DNA of 6,637 nt. It comes from an uncultured Oscillibacter sp. Lineage in GTDB: Bacteria > Bacillota > Clostridia > Oscillospirales > Oscillospiraceae. The notes beneath the pieces were generated by a model. The model saw only the letters and a program-made list of their open reading frames with translations. It made no database searches and was not told the DNA's origin. Both the position numbers and the translations under genes were made by a program. The DNA lies in contig CAJUQM010000084.1 of the NCBI GenBank assembly GCA_910588005.1, positions 1-6,637 on the forward strand. The letters run 5' to 3'. This document shows, one piece after another, positions 1-6,495 of this stretch (its first letter is position 1; every line of letters begins with the position of its first letter).

Positions 1-841
1 CATATGTCATCAGCAGCACCCCATCCACCGCCGCCGACACGGCGGCGTAGTCATGTCCCTCATACAGCAATCCCCTCTGCCGGGTATTCGTCTTCGGAGC
101 CAGCGCCGCCCAGAGGAACCTCCCCTGCGCCGCCAGCAGCTGCCGCAGCCGCCCCAAAAACGCCGCGTACGCCCCCGCCAGCTGGCCCGGCAAATACTCA
201 AAATCCACATCCAGCCCCGCGAAGTCCTTCCGCAGCACCGTTTGCAGCACCTCCGCCGCCAGCCGCCCCTGGGCCTCGTAATCCGTCAGGATAAACGCCG
301 CCCGGCCCGTGTCAAACTGCCCCGCCTCCGTCAGCGTAGACAGGTGCATCACCGGCTTCGTCCCCCGTTCCCGGGCCGCCTCCAGCATAGCCTCGTCATC
401 CAGCGGCAAAAGCCCGCCCTCCGCCGTGATTCCGTAGGTGAAAGGCGCCATCGCTGAAAGGTAGGGCAGCTGCTCCGCCAGCAGTTCCGGCGTGATGAAG
501 GGATAGGCGTAGCCGTTGAACACGCCCTCCCCCAGCTTTTCGCCAAAATACGAAACCACCAGAAGCTGGCCCGCCGCCAGGGCTTCCTGTCCGCCCAGGG
601 CCCAGTTATTCCGCCACAGCTGCCGCACCGTGGTCCCGTACTGCGCGGCGATGGAGGTCAGCGTCTCCCCCGCCGCCGCGACATGAACCGCCCGGGGAAA
701 CCGCACGACCAGCGTCTGCCCAACCGCCAGGGCATAGTCCGGCGGCAGCTCGTTGTCCGCCGCCAGCTGCTTTGGGGCCACGCCATATCCGGCGGCAATG
801 GAGTCCACGGTCTCTCCGGGACTTACTACATGGATTGTCAT
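1..841 (-). CDS. LysM–LysM–GH18 spore cortex-lytic enzyme (SleL/YaaH type), 3' end outside window
   Basis: The frame is open from ATG at 841 down to the left edge, giving 280 residues; the family is usually about 420–430, so roughly the last third is missing. Two LysM peptidoglycan-binding modules are visible at about residues 2–47 and 51–97, each with a GET...SIA..YG start and a closing GQ-LVV strand. A GH18 domain follows from about residue 105. Its active-site strand reads GLDVDFEYL at 209–217, so the catalytic acid is probably E215. The window ends just after LLMTY, matching the family's MTYEW signature; the next base is G, as a Glu codon requires. There is no signal peptide, as for SleL and YaaH, which are made in the mother cell and loaded onto the spore. 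The family cleaves N-acetylglucosaminyl bonds in cortex peptidoglycan during germination. The start is supported by AGAGGTGAGG ending 4 nt upstream. The gene is divergent from the membrane protein at 960. Family assignment is firm; the exact role is inferred. Confidence 0.9.
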   Translation of the reverse strand, partial: MTIHVVSPGETVDSIAAGYGVAPKQLAADNELPPDYALAVGQTLVVRFPRAVHVAAAGETLTSIAAQYGTTVRQLWRNNWALGGQEALAAGQLLVVSYFGEKLGEGVFNGYAYPFITPELLAEQLPYLSAMAPFTYGITAEGGLLPLDDEAMLEAARERGTKPVMHLSTLTEAGQFDTGRAAFILTDYEAQGRLAAEVLQTVLRKDFAGLDVDFEYLPGQLAGAYAAFLGRLRQLLAAQGRFLWAALAPKTNTRQRGLLYEGHDYAAVSAAVDGVLLMTY

Positions 842-959
842 AAGACCTCACCTCTTTCGGAAAAGCCTATGTCCCGTCCTTTGTCCCCTATGCGAATTTC
901 CCTGCATACCCGGTCCGCCGCCGCATATGTATGGGGCAAAGGACAAGGAGGCTTTGCGG
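842..959. promoter_or_regulatory. Shared divergent intergenic region
   Basis: These 118 nt must carry the promoters of both divergent genes. No convincing sigma-A promoter was found for either. On the minus strand, CATACATAT at 933–925 resembles a sporulation sigma-E −10 box, which would suit a spore-coat enzyme. No matching −35 is visible at the expected distance and it lies about 85 nt from the start codon, so this is only a candidate. Confidence 0.35.
945..951 (+). promoter_or_regulatory. Ribosome binding site fixing the YkvI-like start
   Basis: AAGGAGG lies 8 nt before ATG 960. The same frame stays open upstream to an ATG at 753, but that would overlap the divergent LysM gene and lacks a comparable site. 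The 960 start is therefore preferred. Confidence 0.85.
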
Positions 960-2096
960 ATGAAACGACGGCGGAAGTGGACCCGATACTTGACCCCAGG
1001 CCTGGTCTTTCAGTCCGTTCTGATAGGCGGCGGCTACGGCACCGGGGCGGAGATCGCCCGGTACTTTGGCTGCCACGGCCTGATGGGCGGGCTGCTGGCC
1101 CTGGGAGCGGCGGCGGCGGGGTGGGCCGCGCTGTGCGCCGTCACCTTCGAGTTTGTCCGGGTCTTTCGGACCTATGATTACGGCTCCATGATGAAGCGCC
1201 TTCTGGGCCGGGCCGGGTTCCTCTACGATCTCTGCTTCAACGCCATGCTTCTCCTGGTTCTGGGGGTGGTCAACGCCACCGCCGCCGCCATGATCCGCGC
1301 CCTGACGGGCCTGCCCTCCTGGGTGGGGGTGGGGCTTCTCTCACTGGGCGTGGTCCTGCTGGTCCTAAACGGCACGGAGGCCATAGAAAAAGCTCTGTCC
1401 CTCTGGGCCTATGTGCTCTACGCCGTCTTCCTCCTCTTTTTCGCCGCCGTCTTTCTCCGCTTTGGGGACGCGGTCACCGCCGAGCTCCGGAGGGCGGAGA
1501 TCGGTTCCGGCTGGTTCCTCAGCGGCCTGCGCTATGCCTCCTATAACCTCATCTGCGTTTCCATGATCCTCTACACCCTCCGGGACCTTCAAAACCGCCG
1601 GGAGGCTGTGGCCTGCGGCGTTCTGGCCGGAATTCTGGGAGCCGCCCCCGCCCTGCCGCTGCTGCTGGCCATGGGCTGCGACCTTCCGACGGTCCTGGCC
1701 TCCGAAACGCCGGTGACCGCCATTTTTGAGCGGCTGGATATGCCCTGGCTCTACGTCCTCTTTGAAATCGTCCTTTTCGGCACGCTTGTGGAGACCGCCG
1801 CCGGGTTCATCAAGGCCCTGGAGGACCGGGTGGAGCAGTCCCTCTTTCGAGGCCGGTCCCTCCGGCCAAACCGGCCCGCTTCCTCCGGGCCTGCTCCGTC
1901 CGGTTCCTCTTGGCCCTGGCTGGCCCGGCCTCTTATCACCGGGGCCGTGACGGCCCTGGGCGTCTGCGTCTCCACCTTCGGCCTGACGGACCTCATCGAC
2001 AAAGGCTATGGCGCTATCTGCTACGGCGCGCTGCTTCTTTTTGCCCTGCCCATGCTGACGGCAGGGGTCCGCATGATCCGGCGGAATGGGGCCTGA
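960..2096 (+). CDS. YkvI-type (COG3949) multi-pass membrane protein
   Basis: This 378-residue protein has a basic N-terminus (MKRRRKWTR) and about ten hydrophobic segments, roughly at residues 13–36, 41–67, 90–112, 120–137, 144–168, 189–207, 216–238, 262–285, 323–341 and 348–370. Helix 1 carries the broken-helix motif GGGYGTGAEIARYF, typical of the YkvI family in the APC/LeuT-fold transporter superfamily, where unwound glycines bind substrate. The NGTEAIEKALSLWAYVLY segment also fits the family. A proline/serine-rich loop at about 302–318 separates the last two helices and looks like a local low-complexity insertion. Family members are probable secondary transporters of unknown substrate, so no substrate is proposed. 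It is divergent from a spore-lytic enzyme gene, which hints at but does not show a sporulation link. A 156-nt gap containing an independent promoter separates it from the bactofilin gene. Confidence 0.8.
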   Translation: MKRRRKWTRYLTPGLVFQSVLIGGGYGTGAEIARYFGCHGLMGGLLALGAAAAGWAALCAVTFEFVRVFRTYDYGSMMKRLLGRAGFLYDLCFNAMLLLVLGVVNATAAAMIRALTGLPSWVGVGLLSLGVVLLVLNGTEAIEKALSLWAYVLYAVFLLFFAAVFLRFGDAVTAELRRAEIGSGWFLSGLRYASYNLICVSMILYTLRDLQNRREAVACGVLAGILGAAPALPLLLAMGCDLPTVLASETPVTAIFERLDMPWLYVLFEIVLFGTLVETAAGFIKALEDRVEQSLFRGRSLRPNRPASSGPAPSGSSWPWLARPLITGAVTALGVCVSTFGLTDLIDKGYGAICYGALLLFALPMLTAGVRMIRRNGA

Positions 2097-2193
2097 CGGC
2101 TTTTCGACCCTTTCGCCCCTTCTTCTCCCCCGCCCTTCCAAAATACGCCCTCTTTTTTTGGCAGCCTCTCAGAGACTTTGTCCCTGCTCGGGC

Positions 2194-2222
2194 TTGTAAT
2201 TCCCGGTGTATTATGGTATACT
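2194..2222 (+). promoter_or_regulatory. Sigma-A-type promoter of the bactofilin gene
   Basis: The −35 TTGTAA (2194–2199) and −10 TATACT (2217–2222) are separated by exactly 17 nt. A TGG directly before the −10 makes it an extended −10 (TGnTATACT). Transcription would start near 2229, giving a leader of about 24 nt. Confidence 0.8.
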
Positions 2223-2240
2223 AACCTCACTTTTGCAGAC

Positions 2241-2247
2241 GAGGTGA
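2241..2247 (+). promoter_or_regulatory. Ribosome binding site of the bactofilin gene
   Basis: GAGGTGA lies 5 nt before ATG 2253. The frame is also open from 2178, but that start would lie upstream of the promoter −10 and has no comparable site, so 2253 is the start. Confidence 0.75.
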
Positions 2248-2252
2248 GTGAA

Positions 2253-2735
2253 ATGGCTTTTTTTGGAGGACAGCCCAAGACCGCCCCCGCCATGGAATCC
2301 CAGACCGATCATGACCAGCGGGAAGGCGCCGACATCCCCGAACTCCCCGAGCCCCGGAGCAGCACCGTCATCGCCAAGGACCTGATTGTCACCGGCAGGC
2401 TCAGCGGAGAGGGCGTGGTCCAAATCGAGGGCACCGTAGAAGGCGAGGTCAACCTGAAGGGCTATGTCATCGTGACGGCCACCGGCAAGGTGAAGGGCCC
2501 CGTGGAGGCCGACGTGATCCGCGTCGCCGGCCAGGTGGAGGGCAATTTGGTCTCCCACGACCATATCCAGCTGGAACGCACCGGCACCATCAACGGCGAC
2601 GTAACCACCGTTTCCTTTGTCATCGAAAACGGCGGCCGCCTCAATGGACGGACCACCATGGTTTCCGAGCAGCCGTCCACGCCCCATGTAGAGGGCCTGG
2701 CTCCGTCCCAGCCCGAGGAGGCTGACGGCGACTGA
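2253..2735 (+). CDS. Bactofilin (polymer-forming cytoskeletal protein, DUF583)
   Basis: This 160-residue protein has the normal bactofilin layout: a disordered acidic N-tail (1–36), a beta-helix core at about 37–137, and a disordered proline/acid-rich C-tail (138–160). The core opens with STVIAKDLIVTGRLSGEG and continues as repeated short strands with the family rhythm (VQIEGTVEGEV, VTATGKVKGPV, IRVAGQVEGNL, IQLERTGTINGDV). No transmembrane segment or enzyme motif is present. Bactofilins assemble without nucleotide into filaments, often at the membrane, and scaffold wall-modifying or morphogenetic proteins; that role is known for the family, not shown here. It has its own sigma-A-type promoter and is followed by a long stem-loop, so it is probably transcribed alone. 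The downstream membrane protein on the same strand has a separate promoter; a functional link is possible but unproven. Confidence 0.92.
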   Translation: MAFFGGQPKTAPAMESQTDHDQREGADIPELPEPRSSTVIAKDLIVTGRLSGEGVVQIEGTVEGEVNLKGYVIVTATGKVKGPVEADVIRVAGQVEGNLVSHDHIQLERTGTINGDVTTVSFVIENGGRLNGRTTMVSEQPSTPHVEGLAPSQPEEADGD

Positions 2736-2758
2736 GCGTTTACATCCAGAAAAGGAAC

Positions 2759-2799
2759 TTGCCCCATCCGGTGAAAATACTTTTCGCCGGATGGGGCAA
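2759..2799 (+). terminator. Long near-perfect stem-loop, possible terminator of the bactofilin gene
   Basis: The arms 2759–2777 and 2781–2799 pair over 19 positions around a 3-nt TAC loop. The outer 13 pairs are perfect, followed by one T·G wobble and five inner A/T-rich pairs. It lies 23 nt after the bactofilin stop and ends 2 nt before the −35 of the next gene. There is no proper T-run on the plus strand, so classic intrinsic termination is uncertain. Transcript protection or insulation of the downstream promoter are alternatives. Confidence 0.5.
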
Positions 2800-2801
2800 A
2801 C

Positions 2802-2830
2802 TTGATTTGTTCACACTTTTTCTGTAAAAT
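2802..2830 (+). promoter_or_regulatory. Sigma-A-type promoter of the 592-residue membrane protein gene
   Basis: TTGATT (2802–2807) and TAAAAT (2825–2830) are separated by 17 nt in an A/T-rich patch. Start of transcription would be near 2837, giving a leader of about 30 nt. It lies immediately after the stem-loop at 2759–2799. Confidence 0.75.
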
Positions 2831-2851
2831 ACTGTGAAAAGAGAAAAAGAA

Positions 2852-2858
2852 AGGAGGG
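2852..2858 (+). promoter_or_regulatory. Ribosome binding site deciding the start at 2867
   Basis: AGGAGGG precedes ATG 2867 by 8 nt. An in-frame GTG at 2834 lies only 4 nt after the −10 box and has no binding site, so it is rejected as the start. Confidence 0.85.
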
Positions 2859-2866
2859 CTTTTTCC

Positions 2867-4645
2867 ATGCCCTTTACATTCCAGTTCGGCGGTCCCAACG
2901 CCTTTGGAGGGGGGTTCAATCCCGAGAGCTTCCAGGGCGGGAACCCCAATCCCCGTCCACGCAAGCCCCGGAAGCCGCGCCGCGCCATGGGCAGCGCCTT
3001 CAGCCGCACCGTCACCAACCTGCTGGTGACCCTGGTGTTCGGCGCGGTCTACTTCTACCTGGAGCTGCCCGCCCTGAACCTCCACGCCGAGGAGTTTTAC
3101 GTTTTCGCCTTCCTCCTCTGCGCCGTGTACTGCGTCTGCGCCGTCTTCACCTCCGGCTTCCAGGGGGACGGCAGCGTCAAGGGCTATTTCCACTTCGTCC
3201 GCAAGCAGTGCGCCGTCCCCTTCCTGGCGGTCATCGCCCTCATCGCCGCCCTGGCCCTGGGAGCCCTCAGCAGCTGGGTGGTCCTCCGGGCGGGCAGCTA
3301 TTCCAAGCTCCTCCCCCTGGAAACCGGCAATTTTACCGCCGAGGTAGAGGAGATTTCCTACGACCAGATTCCCATGCTGGACGACGATTCCGCCGCCCGC
3401 CTAGGCAACCGGAAGCTGGGTGAGCTGGCGGACATGGTGTCCCAGTTTGAAATACTGACGGACTATACCCAGATCAATTACCAGGGCCGCCCCGTGCGGG
3501 TGACCTCCCTGCGGTACGGGGACCTCATCAAGTGGTTCACCAACCGGGGCGACGGCCTCCCCGCCTATATCATCATCGACATGGTGAGTCAGGAGGCGGA
3601 AATCGTCCGCTTGCAGGAGGGCATGAAGTACACCACCGCCGAGCATCTGGGCCGGAACCTGTACCGCCATCTGCGCTTCCACTATCCCACCATGATGTTC
3701 GACGGCCCGGTCTTTGAGATCGACGAGGAGGGCACCCCCTACTGGGTCTGTCCCCGGATCGTGCGGACCATCGGCCTCTTCGGCGGCGTCGACATCAAGG
3801 GCGCGGTCCTGGTCAACGCCGTCACCGGGGAGCACGAGTATTACGAGCAGGTCCCCAACTGGGTGGACCGCCTCTACTCTTATGATATCATCATGCAGCA
3901 GTACGATTACTACGGCATGTATCACAACGGCTTCCTGAACTCCATCTTCGGCCAGCGGGACGTGACGGTTACCACCGACGGCTGGAACTATATTGCCATA
4001 GACGACGACGTGTTCATGTACACCGGCGTCACCTCCGTCACCTCGGACCAGTCCAACATCGGCTTTATCCTCACGAACCAGCGGACCAAGGCCACCAAGT
4101 TCTATCCCTGCGCCGGGGCCACGGAAATCTCCGCCCAGGAGTCCGCCCAGAGCCAGGTCCAGCAGATGCGCTACCGGGCCACGTTCCCCCTGCTTTTGAA
4201 CATCGCAAGCCAGCCCACTTACTTCATGGCCCTGAAGGGGGAGGATGGGCTGGTCAAGATGTTCGCCATGGTCAACGTCCAGCAGTATGACATTGTCTCT
4301 ACCGGCTCGACGGTGGGCGAATGCGAGACCAACTACCGCCAGACCCTGGCCCACCGGGGCCTCATCGTCGCGGGAGAGCAGAAGCCCGCCGCCGGGAATA
4401 CCCAGGAGCAGGAGGGCGTCGTGGCGGAAATCCGCAGCGCGGTTATCGGCGGCAATACGCACTACTATGTCCGCATGGAAAACAGCTTGGGCTACCTGGA
4501 CTTCAACGCCTCCGAGGTGCCCCTGGCGGTGCTGCTGAACGTCCGGGACCACATCCGCTATACCTTTGTGCTGGAGGGCGCGGAGTTCCCCGAGCACGGC
4601 ATCGTCCCCGCCACCGGCTTCGAGCATATCGACTGGGATAATTAA
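2867..4645 (+). CDS. Large membrane-anchored protein of unknown function
   Basis: This 592-residue protein was not assigned to a characterised family. It begins with a Gly/Asn/Pro/Phe-rich stretch (1–30), then a very basic PRPRKPRKPRR linker (about 29–39). Three hydrophobic helices follow at about 49–67, 76–95 and 116–140. By the positive-inside rule the N-terminus is cytoplasmic and the ~450 residues after helix 3 are outside the cell. That domain is rich in beta-type and aromatic sequence, for example YDIIMQQYDYYGMYHNGF (about 339–356) and a tract with TYFMALKGEDGLVKMFAMVN (451–470). No catalytic motif, LPXTG or repeat was recognised; cysteines C295, C415 and C486 are scattered. The TYFMALK...VKMFAMVNVQQY tract recalls unnamed clostridial membrane proteins, some annotated CvpA-like or Tat-signal; this is from memory and untested. 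It has its own promoter and follows the bactofilin gene. No clear terminator follows its TAA. Confidence 0.85.
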   Translation: MPFTFQFGGPNAFGGGFNPESFQGGNPNPRPRKPRKPRRAMGSAFSRTVTNLLVTLVFGAVYFYLELPALNLHAEEFYVFAFLLCAVYCVCAVFTSGFQGDGSVKGYFHFVRKQCAVPFLAVIALIAALALGALSSWVVLRAGSYSKLLPLETGNFTAEVEEISYDQIPMLDDDSAARLGNRKLGELADMVSQFEILTDYTQINYQGRPVRVTSLRYGDLIKWFTNRGDGLPAYIIIDMVSQEAEIVRLQEGMKYTTAEHLGRNLYRHLRFHYPTMMFDGPVFEIDEEGTPYWVCPRIVRTIGLFGGVDIKGAVLVNAVTGEHEYYEQVPNWVDRLYSYDIIMQQYDYYGMYHNGFLNSIFGQRDVTVTTDGWNYIAIDDDVFMYTGVTSVTSDQSNIGFILTNQRTKATKFYPCAGATEISAQESAQSQVQQMRYRATFPLLLNIASQPTYFMALKGEDGLVKMFAMVNVQQYDIVSTGSTVGECETNYRQTLAHRGLIVAGEQKPAAGNTQEQEGVVAEIRSAVIGGNTHYYVRMENSLGYLDFNASEVPLAVLLNVRDHIRYTFVLEGAEFPEHGIVPATGFEHIDWDN

Positions 4646-4724
4646 AAACGCGGCGGCCGGGCGGGCCTGATACAGCATGACGCGAAGAGCCCCAAAGGCA
4701 GCCGCCGGAAAGCAAAGGCCATGT

Positions 4725-5000
4725 GAAATATGGTCCGGGCCGATCTCCAGCGGGCTTCCGCTGCGAGGCTCAGGATTTGAGCTTTTTCGCCCTTGAAGAA
4801 ATCGAGCACCACATCCTTATGGGTTAATTGAAGGGTAAGTTCCTCCGGCGGGGAATACGCGGCGAAATCTGATAGGAATCAAACATGTCCGTGTTTCAGT
4901 GAATATAGAGGTCCTCCTTCGCCCGGGTCAGGGCCACATAAATCTTATGCCGGTCCTCGTCGTTTTTAAGAGGAACTTGGTCCAACAGCAGATTACCATC
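4725..5000 (-). pseudogene. C-terminal remnant of an SF1-type helicase (probably RecQ/UvrD fusion)
   Basis: Reading the minus strand across frames gives NLLLDQVPLKNDEDRHK, then YVALTRAKEDLYIH (helicase motif VI of UvrD/Rep-type enzymes, 4943–4899). A TGA follows at 4898–4896. The same frame then reads NTDMFDSYQI, shifts near 4861–4866 to AAYSPPEELTLQLTHKDVV and LDFFKGEKAQILSL, and shifts again near 4764–4766 to SGSPLEIGPDHI. Laid end to end, these blocks match the tail of the hybrid helicases of Firmicutes and Bacteroidetes that join a RecQ-like core to a UvrD-like C-terminus, as I recall that family. ATPase motifs I–V and the true C-terminus are absent, so this is a decayed fragment of about 90 residues with no promoter. 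It is convergent with the intact membrane protein gene. Identity as an SF1-type helicase is secure from motif VI; the RecQ-fusion subtype is inference. Confidence 0.72.
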
Positions 5001-5340
5001 TGCCGGTCCTGGAAGCTTATGACGACGTAAAGGCGGCGGAAAAGCGGGTTGAAGACGCAAAAACCGAAAAAGATGAATATTTTAGGGAGACGCCGAGATC
5101 TACCGGGCCGAATGCGCGATGGCCCTTCGGAAAGCTTAGATTGTCTTTGAGCGCACAGCGGAGGGGATTTGGCCCGCCATTGAGAACGTGGAGAACGCAG
5201 AGGAACGGGCGCGGCTTGTGAATATCAGCCAAACAGCGGACGGCGGCCCGGGCGTTGTTCTCCAGACCAGGGACGGTCTTCTGGAGGCTTGCCGGGTGTG
5301 TTTTCCGGGCGGAGCCGCGGAGAGGCGGGAGAACCGAGAC
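5000..5340 (+). pseudogene. Decayed coiled-coil-like gene fragment, unidentified
   Basis: Plus-strand reading from about 5000 gives LPVLEAYDDVKAAEKRVEDA and KTEKDEYFRE, a charged helical stretch. After a frameshift near 5086–5090 it continues as DAEIYRAECAMALRKA, hits TAG at 5137–5139, and goes on as IVFERTAEGIWPAIENVENA and EERARLVNISQTADGG. The alternating Glu/Lys/Arg/Ala pattern and coherent reading across the breaks suggest a former coding sequence rather than a chance frame. No start, binding site or family was recognised. It directly abuts the opposite-strand helicase remnant near 5000, so the junction may mark an old deletion or recombination. Origin from a mobile element is possible but not shown. 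Confidence 0.4.
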
Positions 5341-5435
5341 TTGCGGCCTCGATTTCCACGAAATAGGAAGAACCGACCGAAGCGGTTATTGAATCCTTCT
5401 GAGCGAACTAAAAAGGAGCCGTGGATTAGGCCTGT

Positions 5436-5467
5436 CGAAAAAGTCTGCCACAAGGCAGACTTTTTCG
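5436..5467 (+). terminator. Perfect stem-loop at the left IS end
   Basis: The arms 5436–5449 and 5454–5467 pair perfectly over 14 bp around an ACAA loop. The left arm contains most of the terminal repeat and the right arm carries five T's. Such hairpins just inside IS ends are known to stop transcription entering from flanking genes, or to hide the transposase start in read-through transcripts. Confidence 0.6.
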
Positions 5468-5505
5468 TGTAAAAATGATAAAACAGGGAATAAGGGGTGA
5501 GGGAT

Positions 5506-6428
5506 ATGTTGGAGCGAGGGAAAAACGAGCGAGGGGTAATAGAAATGGTGGACACAGAAAGCCTGGTGCCACCCGGACATCTATTGCGGCAGGTGGATGC
5601 AGCAGTAGATTTCGAGAAACTGCACAAAATCGTGGAGCCGTTGTACAGCGAGGAGGAGGGGCGACGAAGCATTGACCCAGTGGTGCTGTTCAAAATCGTA
5701 TTGCTGCAGCATCTGGACGGAAACGCATCTTTGCGGGGAACGCTGCGCAGAGCGGAGACAGATATAGCGTACCGGTGGTTTCTGAGGTACACGCTGAGTG
5801 AGGAACTGCCCCATTTTTCCACGGTGAGTTACAACTTCCGGCACTGATTTACCCCGGAAACGATAGAGACAGTGTTTCAGTGGATATTGGAAGAGGCGGG
5901 AACGGCGGGAGCGCTGACGCCGGCGGCGGTATTTATAGATGGGGCACACATCAAAGCAAGCGCAAATCTGAAAAAGAAAATGAAGCAGGAAGTACCGGCA
6001 GCGGCAAAACGATACCAGGAGGAACTGCTGGCGGAGGTGAGTGCGGACCGGGAGGCTCAAGGAAAAAAGCCACTGGATGATGGGGATGAACCGCCCGAAA
6101 TCGGAGGGAGGAAAAGGGACAACACCTCAAAAGATCCGGAGTGTGGGGTATTCCACAAAGGGGAGCATAAGCGGTGCTTCGCCTATGAGGCCCATACTGC
6201 TTGTGACAAGAACGGTTACGTGTTGGAAGCAGTGGTCACCCCTGGAAATGTCCATGAGAGCGTGGCATTTGACGATGTTTACGGCAAATTGATTCAATCA
6301 TTTCCAGAGGTGGAAACAGTGGTGGCGGACGCCGCCTACAAGACCCCGCATATCTGCAAAAAGGTATTCCAGAATGGCCGGGTATTGTCCAAGCCTACAA
6401 GCGTCCCATGACCCGAAAGGGCGGACAT
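5506..6428 (+). pseudogene. IS1182-type transposase, nonsense- and frameshift-disrupted, C-terminus deleted
   Basis: The frame starts at ATG 5506, with AAGGGG 8 nt upstream. The N-terminal domain (1–113) has the expected motifs: NERGVIEMV, LVPPGHLLRQVD, VVLFKIVLLQHLDG and YRWFLRY. After SYNFRH an in-frame TGA at 5845–5847 interrupts it, most simply a CGA-to-TGA change because FTPETIE continues in the same frame. The second part keeps IDGAHIKA (first catalytic Asp, about residue 145), DPECGVFHKGEHKRCFAYEA and VVADAAYK (second Asp, about 275). Near 6391–6392 a base appears lost: the native AYKRPMTRKGGH is readable one frame over from 6393, while the original frame stops at 6409–6411. After 6428 the rest of the catalytic domain, including the third acidic residue (Glu) and roughly 200 residues, is missing. 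It cannot make an active enzyme. Family assignment is from remembered conserved blocks. Confidence 0.85.
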
Positions 6429-6458
6429 CCCTACTCGATAGGGAGCATATCAGATCAT

Positions 6459-6493
6459 AAGTTTTCAGAACTTTCCACGGGTTCTGAAAACTT
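6459..6493 (+). repeat. 13-bp perfect inverted repeat in the IS 3' region
   Basis: AAGTTTTCAGAAC (6459–6471) and its exact complement (6481–6493) flank a 9-nt loop. It lies between the deleted end of the transposase frame and the right terminal repeat. It probably belonged to the original IS as a 3' stem-loop. Confidence 0.65.
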
Positions 6494-6495
6494 GC

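Larger units (their letters stand above)
4646..5429. other. 784-nt region without an intact gene; decayed gene remnants
   Basis: No frame gives a plausible complete gene with a ribosome binding site. The stretch holds a minus-strand helicase remnant (4725–5000) and a plus-strand coiled-coil-like remnant (about 5000–5340). Outside these, 4646–4724 is an untranslatable continuation of the helicase region. The span 5341–5429 is A/T-richer with nothing recognised beyond a short AACCG/CGGTT inverted repeat near 5375–5390. The composition and multiple disruptions fit old, non-functional sequence. Confidence 0.7.

Noticed and set aside
1365..2141. 258-codon minus-strand frame opposite the YkvI-like gene
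   Set aside because: Low-complexity Gly/Arg/Glu-rich translation, opposite a clear multi-helix protein; an antisense artefact.
2138..2161. CCAAAA...TTTTTTTGG as a terminator for the YkvI-like gene
   Set aside because: Only a weak A/T-rich pairing over a long loop, with the T-run inside the pairing rather than after a GC stem.
3401..4678. 425-codon open frame on the minus strand
   Set aside because: It lies opposite the well-supported membrane protein gene. Its His/Val/Asp/Gly-rich composition is the usual mirror of GC-rich codons; no binding site or family features.
5370..5400. GGTTATTGAATCC, reminiscent of a tRNA T-arm
   Set aside because: Lacks the GTTCRA core and no acceptor, D or anticodon arms can be folded around it.
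5188..5472. 94-codon plus-strand frame starting with an ATG
   Set aside because: It runs through the IS left end and has no binding site. It is part of the decayed fragment, not an intact gene.
5136..5822. 228-codon minus-strand frame
   Set aside because: It crosses the left IS boundary and runs antisense to the transposase; Ser/Arg/Phe-rich with no recognisable domain.
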